DNA from: Diadema setosum
Lineage: Eukaryota > Echinodermata > Echinoidea > Diadematoida > Diadematidae
Direction: 5' to 3'
Assembly: GCA_033980235.1 (NCBI GenBank)
Contig: CM067067.1
Location: 31,072,451-31,136,450, forward strand
DNA length: 64,000 nt
Of this stretch, positions 63,150-64,000 are shown one piece after another. Both the position numbers and the translations under genes were made by a program. The notes beneath the pieces were generated by a model, which did not search any database, was not told the DNA's origin, and saw only the letters and a list, made by a program, of their open reading frames with translations. Within the stretch, counting starts at the first letter, position 1. Each line of letters starts with the position of its first letter.

Positions 63150-64000
63150 GTACGTCACGCTTTTTTTTTCAGTGCGGGCGCGACAAATGGACAGTGAGAG
63201 CTCTTGTGTGTACATCGAATCCCCGCCGCGCCCCGCCAATTTGCTTTATGCCATCCGCCATCCACACTCCTTTTATCCTTTCCGACATTGTCAAAGTTGA
63301 TTTCATTATCAGTTTGGGCATTTTTTTTTCTTCCCGTCGCAATTTAACGAATCAAATTGTGCAAGATGAAATGATTTATCGTTTGACATTTACTGCGGCA
63401 TTAACCAATTTTTAACAGCGCCGTCATTACTGGCACTACGCAATTAATTGATTTTTTTTTTCCACACCCGAACTATCGAAGGACACTTTGAGGTTATTAG
63501 ATTTGGCATTTGTGAAAGCACGGGAGATGGAACCATTAATTTGCTACGAACCATGAATGACACATTTTATGTTGTCTCTCCAACTCTTTTGAAAAGATAA
63601 CTCAGATCGGTGACGATGTTATACTATTTTTTTTCTTCTACGTTTCAGAGCGTTTTGGCTAATATTACACTTTATTATTATCGCCTTTCTATTTTGTCAT
63701 TATTTGAGTGATTTTTTTTCCTATTACTTTACCATCAACAAGTTGATAATCTTTGTATTTATTGAAATTCATTATTATTTTCAGACTGGTTATTTGTTTC
63801 AATTTGATTTTTAACCCGCTGAGGACGAGTCCTGAGTATACTCCGGCAGGTGTCTATGGGAAATGCGTGTTGTAGCAAATTCAGTCCGTCCTCAACTGGT
63901 TAAAAAAAGAATGTCTTCCGTATTTAAACAAGGTATTTTCAAATACAACGCAATAGATATACAGAGCTTTACAACTTTATACTGGTAAATCTTTCTAACG
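63150..64000 (+). other. NOX5 intron, 5' part
   Basis: It starts GTACGT and is open at the window end. It is AT-rich with T tracts, and one small TTAA-flanked element lies at 63811-63903. No exon is seen. Confidence 0.85.
63811..63903. mobile_element. Tiny TTAA-flanked inverted-repeat element
   Basis: TTAACCCGCTGAGGACG at the left and, reversed, TTAACCAGTTGAGGACG at the right. TTAA is the target duplication of piggyBac-type elements, and 17-bp ends with two mismatches support a deletion derivative of about 93 bp. Confidence 0.6.

Overview
The window looks like animal (eukaryotic) nuclear DNA. It is AT-rich and non-coding except for nine short, GC- and CpG-richer exons on the + strand, all joined by GT-AG introns. 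Spliced in order, they give one open frame of 588 complete codons that follows NADPH oxidase 5 (NOX5, the calcium-activated superoxide generator) from the third EF-hand to the NADPH-binding region. The repeat content (a tRNA-derived SINE, several hairpin DNA transposons, long GATA, TTTA and CA microsatellites, many poly-C/poly-G tracts) suggests a marine invertebrate deuterostome, most likely an echinoderm such as a sea urchin. That species guess is an inference; the NOX5 call is firm.

Layout. Bases 1-11077 lie upstream of the first recognisable exon and hold no exon I can support, but they carry transposons: a 357-bp element with a 9-bp target duplication (2183-2539), a 1059-bp PIF/Harbinger derivative (2597-3655), a diverged duplicated pair (7848-8170 and 8423-8732) and a small inverted-repeat element (10201-10391). 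The exons are 11078-11288 (EF-hands 3 and 4), 25445-25644 (TM1), 35029-35229 (TM2-TM3, heme histidines), 41626-41816 (extracellular loop and TM4), 43375-43566 (TM5-TM6, heme histidines), 45260-45392 (FAD-binding), 55883-56199 and 58185-58295 (end of the FAD domain and a long linker), and 62940-63149 (NADPH-binding). The gene is open at both ends: EF-hands 1 and 2 are missing upstream, and the C-terminal NADPH-binding part lies past 64000.

How it works together. In NOX5, calcium binding to the EF-hands activates the catalytic core. Electrons pass from NADPH to FAD, across two hemes held by histidine pairs in TM3 and TM5, to oxygen outside the membrane. All four heme histidines, the FAD motif and the first NADPH motifs are intact here, so nothing suggests a pseudogene. 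The lineage-specific feature is a linker of about 125 residues, partly acidic, between the FAD and NADPH subdomains.

I found no second gene, CRISPR array, operon or tRNA gene. The least expected structures are mobile: two opposite-orientation copies of an element family with two different ends, 9-bp target duplications and self-complementary arrays of a roughly 16-bp unit; a Harbinger relic packed with short subterminal repeats and a 40-bp perfect palindrome; and a triplicated 5' splice site at the exon ending at 25644.
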